A stretch of 11,484 bases of DNA from Gammaproteobacteria bacterium. Its GTDB lineage: Bacteria > Pseudomonadota > Gammaproteobacteria > Xanthomonadales > Xanthomonadaceae. Shown one piece after another: positions 1-7,181 of the stretch (its first letter is position 1; the number at the start of each line of letters is the position of its first letter). The stretch covers positions 1 through 11,484 of the forward strand of contig JAPLSI010000253.1 in NCBI GenBank assembly GCA_026398715.1, written 5' to 3'. Made by a program: the position numbers and the translations under genes. The notes beneath the pieces were generated by a model that saw only the letters and a list, made by a program, of their open reading frames with translations, searched no databases and was not told the origin of the DNA.

Positions 1-879
1 GGCTACGACATCGTGGTGCCTTCCTCGTCGTTCCTCGGCCGCCAGATCAAGGCGGGCGCCTACCAGAAACTCGATCGCGCCAAGCTGCCCAACTGGAAGA
101 ACCTCGATCCGGGCCTGATGGCCAAGCTGACCGACGTCGATCCGGGCAATGAACATTCCACCCCCTACCTGTGGGGCACGACGGGCATCGGCTACAACAT
201 CGACAAGATCAAGGAAATCTTCGGCACCACCGACGTCGTCAACAGCTGGGACCTGGTGTTCAAGCCCGAAAACCTCGCCAAGCTCAAGGGATGCGGCGTG
301 ACGTTCCTGGACGCCGCCTCGGAAATCATCCCGGTCACCCTGCATGCCATGGGCGAGGAGCCCAACAGCTTCGATCCGGCCGTCATCGACAAGGCCGCCG
401 CCAAGCTCGAGTCGATCCGTCCGTCCATCACCAACTTCCATTCCTCGGAATACATCGAATCGCTGGCCAGCGGAAACGTCTGCCTGGTCGTGGGCTGGTC
501 GGGTGACATCATCCAGGCCAAGGCCCGCGCCGAGGAGGCCAACAACGGCGTGCACGTCGGCTACAGCATTCCGAAGGAAGGTACGGCGATGTGGTTCGAC
601 ATGATGGCGATCCCCAAGACCGCCAAGCATCCGGGCAACGCGCACCTGTTCCTGGACTTCCTGATGCGCGCCGACGTGATGGCCGAGATTTCCAACTACG
701 TGTCCTACCCCAACGCCAACCTCGCGTCGCAGCCCCTGGTGGACAAGGCGATCACCGATGACCCGATGATCAACCCGACCAAGGAAACCATCGACACCAA
801 GCTGTTCGGCCTGGCGGTGTTGCCGCCCGAGGTCAGCAAGAAGTACACCGACGTCTGGACCGAGCTCAAGACGCAGTAA
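1..879 (+). CDS. potF: Periplasmic polyamine-binding protein of a PotFGHI-type ABC importer, 5' end outside window
   Basis: The frame is open from base 1 and gives 292 residues ending at TAA. Family members have about 370 residues, so roughly 80, including the signal peptide, lie outside the window. It should bind a polyamine in the periplasm and deliver it to PotHI. It matches E. coli PotF, as I remember it, along the whole length: GYDIVVPSSSF at the left edge, TTGIGYN, SWDLVFKPENL, FLDAASE, FHSSEYI, GWSGD and YSIPKEG. The ligand-contacting Trp and Asp of GWSGD are at partial residues 166 and 169, and the later Asp is at 200 in WFDMM. Two residues before that Asp is Trp198, where PotF has Phe and the spermidine receptors PotD and SpuE have Trp. 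The substrate may therefore be spermidine rather than putrescine (inference). It is followed by a stem-loop and potG. Confidence 0.93.
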   Translation, partial: GYDIVVPSSSFLGRQIKAGAYQKLDRAKLPNWKNLDPGLMAKLTDVDPGNEHSTPYLWGTTGIGYNIDKIKEIFGTTDVVNSWDLVFKPENLAKLKGCGVTFLDAASEIIPVTLHAMGEEPNSFDPAVIDKAAAKLESIRPSITNFHSSEYIESLASGNVCLVVGWSGDIIQAKARAEEANNGVHVGYSIPKEGTAMWFDMMAIPKTAKHPGNAHLFLDFLMRADVMAEISNYVSYPNANLASQPLVDKAITDDPMINPTKETIDTKLFGLAVLPPEVSKKYTDVWTELKTQ

Positions 880-887
880 TTGCCACC

Positions 888-915
888 GGCGGGGCGGCGT
901 CATTGCCGCCCTGCC
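888..915 (+). promoter_or_regulatory. Intercistronic stem-loop between potF and potG
   Basis: The arms GGCGGGGCGGC and GCCGCCCTGCC pair over 11 positions with one G-U wobble, around a six-base loop (899-904). The hairpin starts 9 bases after the potF stop and ends 31 bases before the potG start. No T-run follows, so it is not a classic intrinsic terminator. Such hairpins after binding-protein genes of ABC operons (for example malE-malF) protect the upstream message from 3' exonucleases and give more binding protein than permease. The same role here is inference. Confidence 0.6.
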
Positions 916-946
916 TTCATCAGCAACCTTCACGCCGGGAGTTTGA

Positions 947-2110
947 ATGGCTTCGCAAGCAGCTTCGCCGCAGGCAGAGCCTGCACCGCGCAACGACCGG
1001 CCCGGAAGTGACAAGCGGGGTGACGAGAATTACCTGCGCATCGTCGATGTGCGCAAGGAGTTCGACGGATTCGTCGCCGTGGACGACGTCACGCTGTCGA
1101 TCCGCAAGGGCGAGATTTTCGCCTTGCTGGGTGGATCGGGCTGTGGCAAGTCGACGCTGTTGCGGTGCCTGGCCGGTTTCGAAAAGCCCACCGCCGGCAA
1201 GATCGTCCTGGACGGGCAGCTGATGAACGACATTGCCCCGTACGACCAGGCAGTGAACATGATGTTCCAATCCTACGCGCTGTTCCCGCACATGACGGTG
1301 GAACAGAACGTCGCCTTCGGCCCGACCCAGAAGAAGATGCCGAAGTCCGAGGTCGCGCAGCGCGTCGAGGAAATGCTGGCGCTGGTGCAGATGACCAAGT
1401 TCGCCAGGCGCAAGCCGCACCAGTTGTCCGGTGGCCAGCAGCAGCGCGTTGCCCTGGCGCGATCGGTGGCGACCCGCCCGAAACTATTGCTGCTCGACGA
1501 GCCCATGGGCGCGTTGGACAAGAAGCTTCGATCGCACATGCAACTGGAATTGGTGAACATCATCGAAAAACTGGCCGTTACCTGCGTGATGGTGACGCAC
1601 GACCAGGAAGAGGCGATGACGATGGCGCATCGCATCGCGTTGATGGATGCCGGGCGTATCCGCCAGGTCGGTACGCCGGACGAGATCTACGAACAGCCGA
1701 CCAGTCGCTTTGCGGCTGAATTCATTGGCCTGTTGAACGTGATCGAGGGCACCATCGAACAGGACCACCCCGAATTCGTCACCATTCGCTCCGGCGCGTT
1801 GCCCGACCCGGTGTTCATCGGCCACGGCATCAGCGGCTTCGAGGGCCAGCACGTCGCCTTCGCGGTGCGGCCGGAGAAAGTCGGCATCAGCAAGCAAGAG
1901 CCCGAGCAGAAGCACAACAAGGCGCGCGGGACGATCGAGGAAATCGCCTACTACGGCAGCCACTCCGTCTATCACGTACGCCTGCCGAGCGGCTTCAAGG
2001 TGATGTCCAACTTTGCCAATCGCGAGCGCTGGGCCAGCGACAGCTTCACCTGGAACGACGAGGTGTGGGTGTCATGGGACGACAACGCCGGCGTGGTGCT
2101 CAATTCATGA
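947..2110 (+). CDS. potG: Polyamine ABC transporter ATP-binding protein PotG
   Basis: This 387-residue cytoplasmic ATPase powers the PotHI permease. Visible motifs are Walker [10 protein letters not shown] (62-70), the Q-loop at Gln108 in [14 protein letters not shown], the ABC signature LSGGQQQR (160-167), Walker B LLLLDEP (180-186), the D-loop GALDKKLR, and the H-switch His218 in [14 protein letters not shown]-terminal TOBE-like regulatory region runs from about 265 to 385, with [11 protein letters not shown] and [10 protein letters not shown]. Length and order match E. coli PotG (about 377 residues). The ATG is preceded by GGGAG at 937-941, five bases away. About 29 hydrophilic residues precede the nucleotide-binding domain, similar to other PotG proteins. 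The stop overlaps the potH start as ATGA, indicating translational coupling. Confidence 0.95.
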   Translation: MASQAASPQAEPAPRNDRPGSDKRGDENYLRIVDVRKEFDGFVAVDDVTLSIRKGEIFALLGGSGCGKSTLLRCLAGFEKPTAGKIVLDGQLMNDIAPYDQAVNMMFQSYALFPHMTVEQNVAFGPTQKKMPKSEVAQRVEEMLALVQMTKFARRKPHQLSGGQQQRVALARSVATRPKLLLLDEPMGALDKKLRSHMQLELVNIIEKLAVTCVMVTHDQEEAMTMAHRIALMDAGRIRQVGTPDEIYEQPTSRFAAEFIGLLNVIEGTIEQDHPEFVTIRSGALPDPVFIGHGISGFEGQHVAFAVRPEKVGISKQEPEQKHNKARGTIEEIAYYGSHSVYHVRLPSGFKVMSNFANRERWASDSFTWNDEVWVSWDDNAGVVLNS

Positions 2111-3012
2111 AGTGGCGCCGCACGCTGCTGCCGCATTCCCGCTGGGCGGTCATCTCCGTCCCGTACCTGTGGATGCTGCTGTTCTTCGCGGTGCCGTTCC
2201 TGATCGTCCTGAAGATCGCCTTCTCGCACCAGGCGCTCGCGATACCGCCGTACACGCCGGTCCTGGAGTTCGTGGACAAGGCGGTGATGCTCAAGCTCAA
2301 CCTGAGCAATTTCCTCGAACTGGTAAGCGACGCGCACTACCTCGAGGCCTACGCGAGCTCACTGAAGATCGCGGCCATCTCCACCTTCTTCTGCCTGCTG
2401 ATCGGCTATCCGATGGCCTACACCATCGCCCGGCTGCCGCCGACCTCGCGCAATATCGCGCTGATGCTGGTCATCCTGCCTTCGTGGATTTCCTTCCTGA
2501 TCCGCATCTACGCCTGGATGGGCATCCTGCAGACCAACGGCCTGTTGAACAGGGCACTGCTGGCCATCGGAATCATCGACGAACCGCTGCGCATGATGAA
2601 CACGCCGATGGCGGCCTACATCGGCATCGTCTATGCCTATCTTCCCTTCATGATCCTGCCGCTGTATTCCAACCTGGTGAAGCTGGACCTGCGATTGCTG
2701 GAAGCAGCCTACGACCTGGGCGCCAAGCCGTGGAAGGCCTTCATCAAGATCACCCTGCCGTTGTCGCGTAGCGGCATCATCGCCGGCTGCATGCTGGTGA
2801 TGATCCCGGCGGTCGGTGAATTCGTCATCCCGGAATTGCTGGGTGGCCCGGATACGCTGATGATCGGCCGCCTGCTGTGGAGCCAGTTCTTCAGCGCCGG
2901 CAACTGGCCGATGGCATCGGCGGTCGCCATCGTGATGCTGCTGTTGTTGCTGATACCGATCATCGTGTTCCATCGCTTCCAGCAGCGTGAGCTGGAAGGG
3001 CGGCTGGCATGA
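2107..3012 (+). CDS. potH: Polyamine ABC transporter permease PotH
   Basis: A 301-residue inner-membrane permease with six likely membrane spans, near residues 13-36, 84-108, 116-140, 168-190, 222-245 and 268-289. The EAA loop that docks on the ATPase is EAAYDLGAKPWKAF, starting at 199 and followed by ITLPLSRSGI. IPPYTPVLE, LPSWISFLIRIYAWMGIL and PAVGEFVIPELLGGPD match E. coli PotH closely. I chose the ATG at 2107 because it overlaps the potG stop as ATGA and gives a normal N-terminus. An in-frame ATG 42 bases upstream would add arginine-rich residues read from inside potG. There is no strong Shine-Dalgarno, which fits coupling to potG. It forms the membrane heterodimer with PotI. Confidence 0.95.
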   Translation: MKWRRTLLPHSRWAVISVPYLWMLLFFAVPFLIVLKIAFSHQALAIPPYTPVLEFVDKAVMLKLNLSNFLELVSDAHYLEAYASSLKIAAISTFFCLLIGYPMAYTIARLPPTSRNIALMLVILPSWISFLIRIYAWMGILQTNGLLNRALLAIGIIDEPLRMMNTPMAAYIGIVYAYLPFMILPLYSNLVKLDLRLLEAAYDLGAKPWKAFIKITLPLSRSGIIAGCMLVMIPAVGEFVIPELLGGPDTLMIGRLLWSQFFSAGNWPMASAVAIVMLLLLLIPIIVFHRFQQRELEGRLA

Positions 3013-3854
3013 GCGGCAGCAATTTCAACGTCGGCTGGGGCGGCAGGACGATCCTCGCCTTGGGTTACGCATTCCTGTACCTGCCGATCCTGATCCTGGT
3101 CGTGTTTTCCTTCAACGAGTCGCGCCTTGCCACGACGTGGTCGGGTTTCTCGTTCAAGTGGTACATCGAGTTGTTCAAGGACGACTCGATGCTTAGCGCG
3201 GCCTGGATCAGCCTGAAGATCGCCTTCTTCTCGGCGACCGCGGCGGTAGTGCTCGGCACCCTGGCCGCGATGGTGATGACGCGCTTCAAGCCGTTCCGCG
3301 GCAAGACCTTGTTCGGCGCGCTGATCACCGCTCCACTGGTGATGCCGGAAGTCGTGACCGGCCTGTCCCTGCTGCTGATGTTCGTCACCCTGTTCAGTCC
3401 GCTCGGCCTGTCGCCCAAGGGCATGACCTCCATCTGGATAGCGCATGTCACCTTCACCATGGCCTTCGTCACGGTGGTGGTGTCATCGCGGCTGGCCGAC
3501 CTGGACAAGTCGCTGGAAGAGGCGGCCATGGACCTGGGCGCCAATCGACTGAAGGTGTTCTTCGTGATCACGCTGCCCATCATCATGCCGGCGCTGATGT
3601 CCGGCTGGCTGCTGGCCTTCACGCTGTCGCTGGACGATGTGGTGATATCGAGCTTCGTGGCGGGACCCGATTCCACGACCCTGCCGATGAAGATCTTCTC
3701 GTCGGTGCGACTGGGCCTGAATCCCAAGATCAATGCGCTGGCCACCTTGCTGGTGGCGGTCGTGTCTTCCGCAGCGTTGATCGGCTGGTGGATCGGCTAC
3801 CGCGAAGAGAAGCGGCGCATCCGCGACATGCAGATGGCCCTGCAGCAGGGCTGA
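3009..3854 (+). CDS. potI: Polyamine ABC transporter permease PotI
   Basis: A 281-residue inner-membrane permease, the second half of the PotHI channel. Hydrophobic spans lie near residues 14-35, 68-90, 102-130, 142-160, 188-207 and 243-264. The EAA loop is EAAMDLGANRLKVF, starting at 171 and followed by VITLPIIMPAL. LSLDDVVISSFVAGP and the TTLPMKIFSSVRLGLNPKIN stretch are typical of PotC/PotI. The ATG overlaps the potH stop as ATGA and has GGAAGGG at 2994-3000. The C-terminus is a short basic cytoplasmic tail. It is the last intact gene of the transporter operon, and the aldehyde dehydrogenase reading frame opens 16 bases later. Confidence 0.95.
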   Translation: MSGSNFNVGWGGRTILALGYAFLYLPILILVVFSFNESRLATTWSGFSFKWYIELFKDDSMLSAAWISLKIAFFSATAAVVLGTLAAMVMTRFKPFRGKTLFGALITAPLVMPEVVTGLSLLLMFVTLFSPLGLSPKGMTSIWIAHVTFTMAFVTVVVSSRLADLDKSLEEAAMDLGANRLKVFFVITLPIIMPALMSGWLLAFTLSLDDVVISSFVAGPDSTTLPMKIFSSVRLGLNPKINALATLLVAVVSSAALIGWWIGYREEKRRIRDMQMALQQG

Positions 3855-3870
3855 ATCCGAGGGCAACACC

Positions 3871-5144
3871 ATGACGGTTGAAATCACCAATCCCTGGACT
3901 GGCCAGGTCGACTATCGCTACGACTACCAGGACGAAGCGTCGGTACAGGCCACGCTGGCGCGATCGAGCGCTGCGATTCCGGCGTGGTCGGCATTGTCGT
4001 TGGATGAGCGGGCTGGATTCCTTCGCAATGCGGCTGGCCAGTTGCGCGAGAACCGCGACCGCATCGCGATCACGCCGTCGACTATCTGCGCGACCAGCCC
4101 ATCGCCACCGAAGCCACGCGCAGTTATGTCTGCTACGAGCCGATCGGCTGCGTGTTTGCGGTGATGCCTTGGAACTTCCCGATCTGGCAGGTGTTCCGCT
4201 TCCTCGCGCCGGCCCTGATGGCGGGCAACGTGGCGCTGCTCAAGCACGCCACCAACGTGCCGCGCTGCGCGGACGTCATCGCCGAAATGTTGTCGAAGGC
4301 AGGCATTCCCGAGGGCGTATTCGGCGTGCTGCATATCGACAACGACATGGCGGCAAAAGTCATCGCCGATCCCCGCGTGCACGCCATCACCCTGACGGGC
4401 AGCGACCGTGCAGGGCGATCCGTCGCTGCCAATGCCGGCCGCAACCTGAAGAAGTGCGTGCTCGAACTCGGCGGCAGTGATCCCTTTGTCGTGCTGGACG
4501 ATGCCGACCTCGACCTGACGATCCCGATGGCCGTGGCGTCGCGATTCGGCAATGCCGGGCAGACCTGCATCGCGGCCAAGCGCTTTATCGTCACCGCGGG
4601 CATCGCGGACGAATTCGTGCGCCGATTCGCCGATGCTTCGCGCAAGCTGGCAGTGGGCGACCCCAATGATGCCGCGACGACGCTGGCGCCGATGGTCCGT
4701 GCCGACCTGCGCGACGAGTTGCACTCGCAAGTCACCGACAGCATCGCGAAGGGAGCCCTGGCCCTGGTCGGCTGCGTGCCGGGGCAGGGCGCCAGCCATT
4801 ATCCCGCGTCCATCCTCGACAACGTGGTGCCGGGCATGCCGGCCTACAGCGAAGAACTGTTCGGCCCCGTGGCCAGCATCATCCGCGTCCGCGACGATGC
4901 CGAGGCGGTGCGGGTCGCCAACGACACCAGCTTCGGCCTGGGCGCCAGCGTGTGGTCCCGCGACAAGGCGCGCGGCGAGGCGGTCGCCCGGCAGATCAAG
5001 GCCGGGGCCTGCTTCGTCAACGCCATCGTCCGCAGCGACGTGCGCTTGCCGTTCGGCGGCACCAAGGCCTCGGGCTTCGGCCGGGAACTGGCCGAACACG
5101 GCATCCACGAGTTCATGAATATCAAGACCATGTACGTGGAATGA
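3871..5144 (+). pseudogene. sad: Aldehyde dehydrogenase of the succinate-semialdehyde (Sad/YneI) type, broken by an internal deletion
   Basis: The ATG at 3871 follows GAGGG at 3859-3863 and opens a normal ALDH N-terminus (MTVEITNPWTGQVDY to LRENRDRIA). At about 4068 homology jumps to another frame, continuing as DHAVDYLRDQPIATEA, then CYEPIGCVFAVMPWNFP and on to the end at 5144. Compared with E. coli Sad from memory, about 29 residues between these blocks, including the helix with the EMGKP motif, are absent. The net loss is near 88 bases, which also shifts frame. The first frame runs out of frame to a stop at 4164. The rest is intact: Asn of PWNFP (4173-4175), general-base Glu of LELGG (4464-4466) and catalytic Cys of GQTC (4566-4568). 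The ATG at 4152 could restart translation, but the product would lack the N-terminal part of the NAD-binding and oligomerisation region. An intact enzyme would oxidise succinate semialdehyde or a related aldehyde from putrescine/GABA breakdown, matching the Pot operon. An assembly collapse is the main alternative. Confidence 0.85.
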
Positions 5145-5164
5145 CCCGTCTGCGCTTATGATCG

Positions 5165-5183
5165 CTCCAGACAGATCCTGGAG
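5165..5183 (+). promoter_or_regulatory. Small hairpin overlapping the ribosome binding site of the OPT gene
   Basis: CTCCAG (5165-5170) and CTGGAG (5178-5183) pair perfectly around a seven-base loop. The right arm contains the GGAG of the Shine-Dalgarno of the OPT transporter gene, whose ATG is at 5190, so folding would mask the ribosome binding site. A TATGAT resembling a -10 box lies at 5157-5162, but I see no convincing -35 box at the proper spacing. A role in translational control is inference, and six pairs is a modest stem. Confidence 0.35.
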
Positions 5184-5189
5184 GGGACC

Positions 5190-7142
5190 ATGAGCCAACA
5201 CCAAGCCGCCGTCGCAAATTCCGAAGCCAATCCACCCGAGCTGACCTTTCGCGCGGTCGCGCTGGCCATCGTGCTGGCGATGATATTGGCGGCAGCCAAT
5301 ACCTACCTGGGCCTGTTCGCCGGCTTGACCATCGCCTCCGCGATTCCGGCGGCTGTTGTTTCGATGGCCATCCTGAAGTTGTTCGGCGGTGGACACATCC
5401 TCGAAAACAACATCGTCTCGACGGGTGCTTCGGCGGGTTCGTCCATCGCCACGGGCGTCATCTTCACCATTCCGGCGCTGATCATCCTGGGTTACTGGCA
5501 GGACTTCCGGTATTCGTGGGTGCTCGCCATCGCCGGCCTCGGCGGCTTGCTTGGCGTGTTGTTCTCGGTGCCGCTGCGTCGCTCGATGATCGTGGACCAG
5601 GGCCTTGCGTTCCCCGAAGGAAAGGCCGCGGCGGAAGTGTTGCGCACCGGCGAGAACCCGGCACAGGGCGCGAAGTTGCTGGCGGGCTCGGCGACCATCG
5701 GCGGCGCGATGAAACTCGCCGCTGCCAGCGGCCTGCAACTGATCCCCGATACCGCGGCGATCTCAGGCTGGATGGGCAAGGGCCTCGCGTACTTCGGCAC
5801 CAACCTTTCCCCCGCGCTGTTCGGCATCGGCTACATCGTCGGGCTGAACATCGGCATCGTGATGCTGGCCGGCGGCATGATCGCCTGGAACATCGGCATC
5901 CCGGTCTACACCGCCTTCTTCCTGTCCGGCGAACCGGCCCTTGCGGCCACGGTCGCGACATTGAGCTCCACCGATGCGGCCTTCGCCATCTGGTCCTCGC
6001 AAATCCGCTACCTGGGCGTGGGCGCGATGCTGATCGGCGGCGTGTGGACGCTGATCTCCATGCGCAAGTCCCTGTTCTCGGGCATCCGCAGCGGCCTGGC
6101 TGCACGCAACACCAAGGGCGGGCCCTCGCTGCGCACCGAGCGCGACGTGCCGATGAACTACATCCTGGGTGGCTTGCTGGTTTTCACCTTGCCGCTGCTG
6201 GCGCTTTACCAGACCATCGTCGGCAGCTGGGGCGTCAGCATCCCGATGACGGTGATCATGATCGTCGCCGGCTTCCTGTTCGTGTCGGTGTCGGCCTACA
6301 TGGCCGGCATCGTCGGCTCATCCAACAATCCCGTGTCGGGCCTGACCATCTGCACCATCCTGTTTGCCGCGATCATGCTGGCGATCATGCTCGGTCGTGA
6401 CTCGAACATCGGCGCGGTCGCCGCGATCATGATCGGCGCGGTGGTGTGTTGCGCGGCCTGCATCGGCGGCGACAACCTGCAGGACCTGAAGGCCGGACAC
6501 TTGCTCGGCGCGACGCCCTGGAAGCAACAGGTAATGCTTGCCATCGGCGCGGTATCAAGCGCCCTGGTAATGGCGCCGGTACTGAACCTGCTGGCCAAGG
6601 CCTATGGCATCGGCGTACCCAGCCCGGAACATCCCAGCCCCTTGCTGGCGCCACAAGCCAACCTGATGGCGTCCGTTGCCAAGGGAATCTTCGGCGGCGA
6701 GTTGCCATGGACGATGATTGGCGTTGGCGCCGCAATCGGCGCCGCCATCATCGTGCTGGACGAAGTGCTGAAGGCGCGCGGTGCGAAGTTCCGGACGCCG
6801 GTGCTGGCCTGCGCGGTGGGCATCTACCTGCCGATGGACCTGGCCGTGCCGATCTTCTTCGGCGGCCTGCTGGCGCACTTCGTCGAAAAACATTTCGGTC
6901 CGGGCCTGGACGAAGCCGGCCGCGAGCGCATCCACCAGAAGGGCACGCTGTTTGCCGCTGGCCTGATCACCGGTGAGGCGCTGATGGGCATCTTCATTGC
7001 CATGCCGATCGTGTTCAGTGGTCGATCGGATGTGCTGGCCCTGCCCGCATCGCTGCACTTTGGCGGCTGGCTTGGCTTGCTGATGCTGGGTGGCCTGGCT
7101 TGGCTGATGTACCGGATGGCGACGAAGCAAACGATCCGCTGA
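5190..7142 (+). CDS. OPT-family (oligopeptide transporter superfamily) membrane transporter
   Basis: A 650-residue, strongly hydrophobic protein with perhaps 14-16 membrane spans, typical of bacterial OPT members, which are proton-coupled transporters of small peptides or metal chelates. Family blocks are NTYLGLFAGLTIASAIPAAV (38-57), NNIVSTGASAGSSIATG (73-89), FPEGKAAAEVL (141-151), YMAGIVGSSNNPVSG (370-384) and CIGGDNLQDLKAGHLLGATP (424-443). A short hydrophilic N-terminus precedes the first span, and a cytoplasmic loop lies near 295-320. The ATG has a strong GGAGGGG at 5180-5186. It starts 45 bases after the aldehyde dehydrogenase stop, so it could be read through from the pot operon or from its own promoter. 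The substrate cannot be told from the sequence. It is the last plus-strand gene before the convergent junction. Confidence 0.9.
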   Translation: MSQHQAAVANSEANPPELTFRAVALAIVLAMILAAANTYLGLFAGLTIASAIPAAVVSMAILKLFGGGHILENNIVSTGASAGSSIATGVIFTIPALIILGYWQDFRYSWVLAIAGLGGLLGVLFSVPLRRSMIVDQGLAFPEGKAAAEVLRTGENPAQGAKLLAGSATIGGAMKLAAASGLQLIPDTAAISGWMGKGLAYFGTNLSPALFGIGYIVGLNIGIVMLAGGMIAWNIGIPVYTAFFLSGEPALAATVATLSSTDAAFAIWSSQIRYLGVGAMLIGGVWTLISMRKSLFSGIRSGLAARNTKGGPSLRTERDVPMNYILGGLLVFTLPLLALYQTIVGSWGVSIPMTVIMIVAGFLFVSVSAYMAGIVGSSNNPVSGLTICTILFAAIMLAIMLGRDSNIGAVAAIMIGAVVCCAACIGGDNLQDLKAGHLLGATPWKQQVMLAIGAVSSALVMAPVLNLLAKAYGIGVPSPEHPSPLLAPQANLMASVAKGIFGGELPWTMIGVGAAIGAAIIVLDEVLKARGAKFRTPVLACAVGIYLPMDLAVPIFFGGLLAHFVEKHFGPGLDEAGRERIHQKGTLFAAGLITGEALMGIFIAMPIVFSGRSDVLALPASLHFGGWLGLLMLGGLAWLMYRMATKQTIR

Positions 7143-7156
7143 TCCGACGCTGGGCT

Positions 7157-7177
7157 GGTGGGCTTGGCGTGCCCACC
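7157..7177. terminator. Probable bidirectional terminator hairpin at the convergent junction
   Basis: GGTGGGC (7157-7163) and GCCCACC (7171-7177) form a perfect 7-bp stem with a seven-base loop. It lies in the 39-base gap between the stops of the OPT gene and mrfB, which converge. Neither side has a clear T-run, so efficiency as an intrinsic terminator is uncertain. Position and symmetry suggest it ends transcripts from both directions. Confidence 0.5.
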
Positions 7178-7181
7178 CGCA

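Noticed and set aside
2359..3446. Overlapping minus-strand frames opposite potH and potI
   Set aside because: Gln/His/Arg/Asp-rich composition typical of the complement of hydrophobic membrane-protein genes; no homology seen.
4060..4075. Programmed ribosomal frameshift in the aldehyde dehydrogenase gene
   Set aside because: No slippery heptamer or downstream stimulatory structure is evident, and about 29 conserved residues are missing altogether, which frameshifting cannot restore.
3871..4164. A separate small 97-residue gene
   Set aside because: Its first 66 or so residues are the N-terminus of the aldehyde dehydrogenase; the rest is out-of-frame reading of that same gene after the deletion.
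3924..5738. A 604-codon open frame on the minus strand across the aldehyde dehydrogenase and OPT genes
   Set aside because: It crosses two genes with clear plus-strand homology and reads as His/Arg/Asp/Gln-rich sequence without any motif, so it is a shadow frame.
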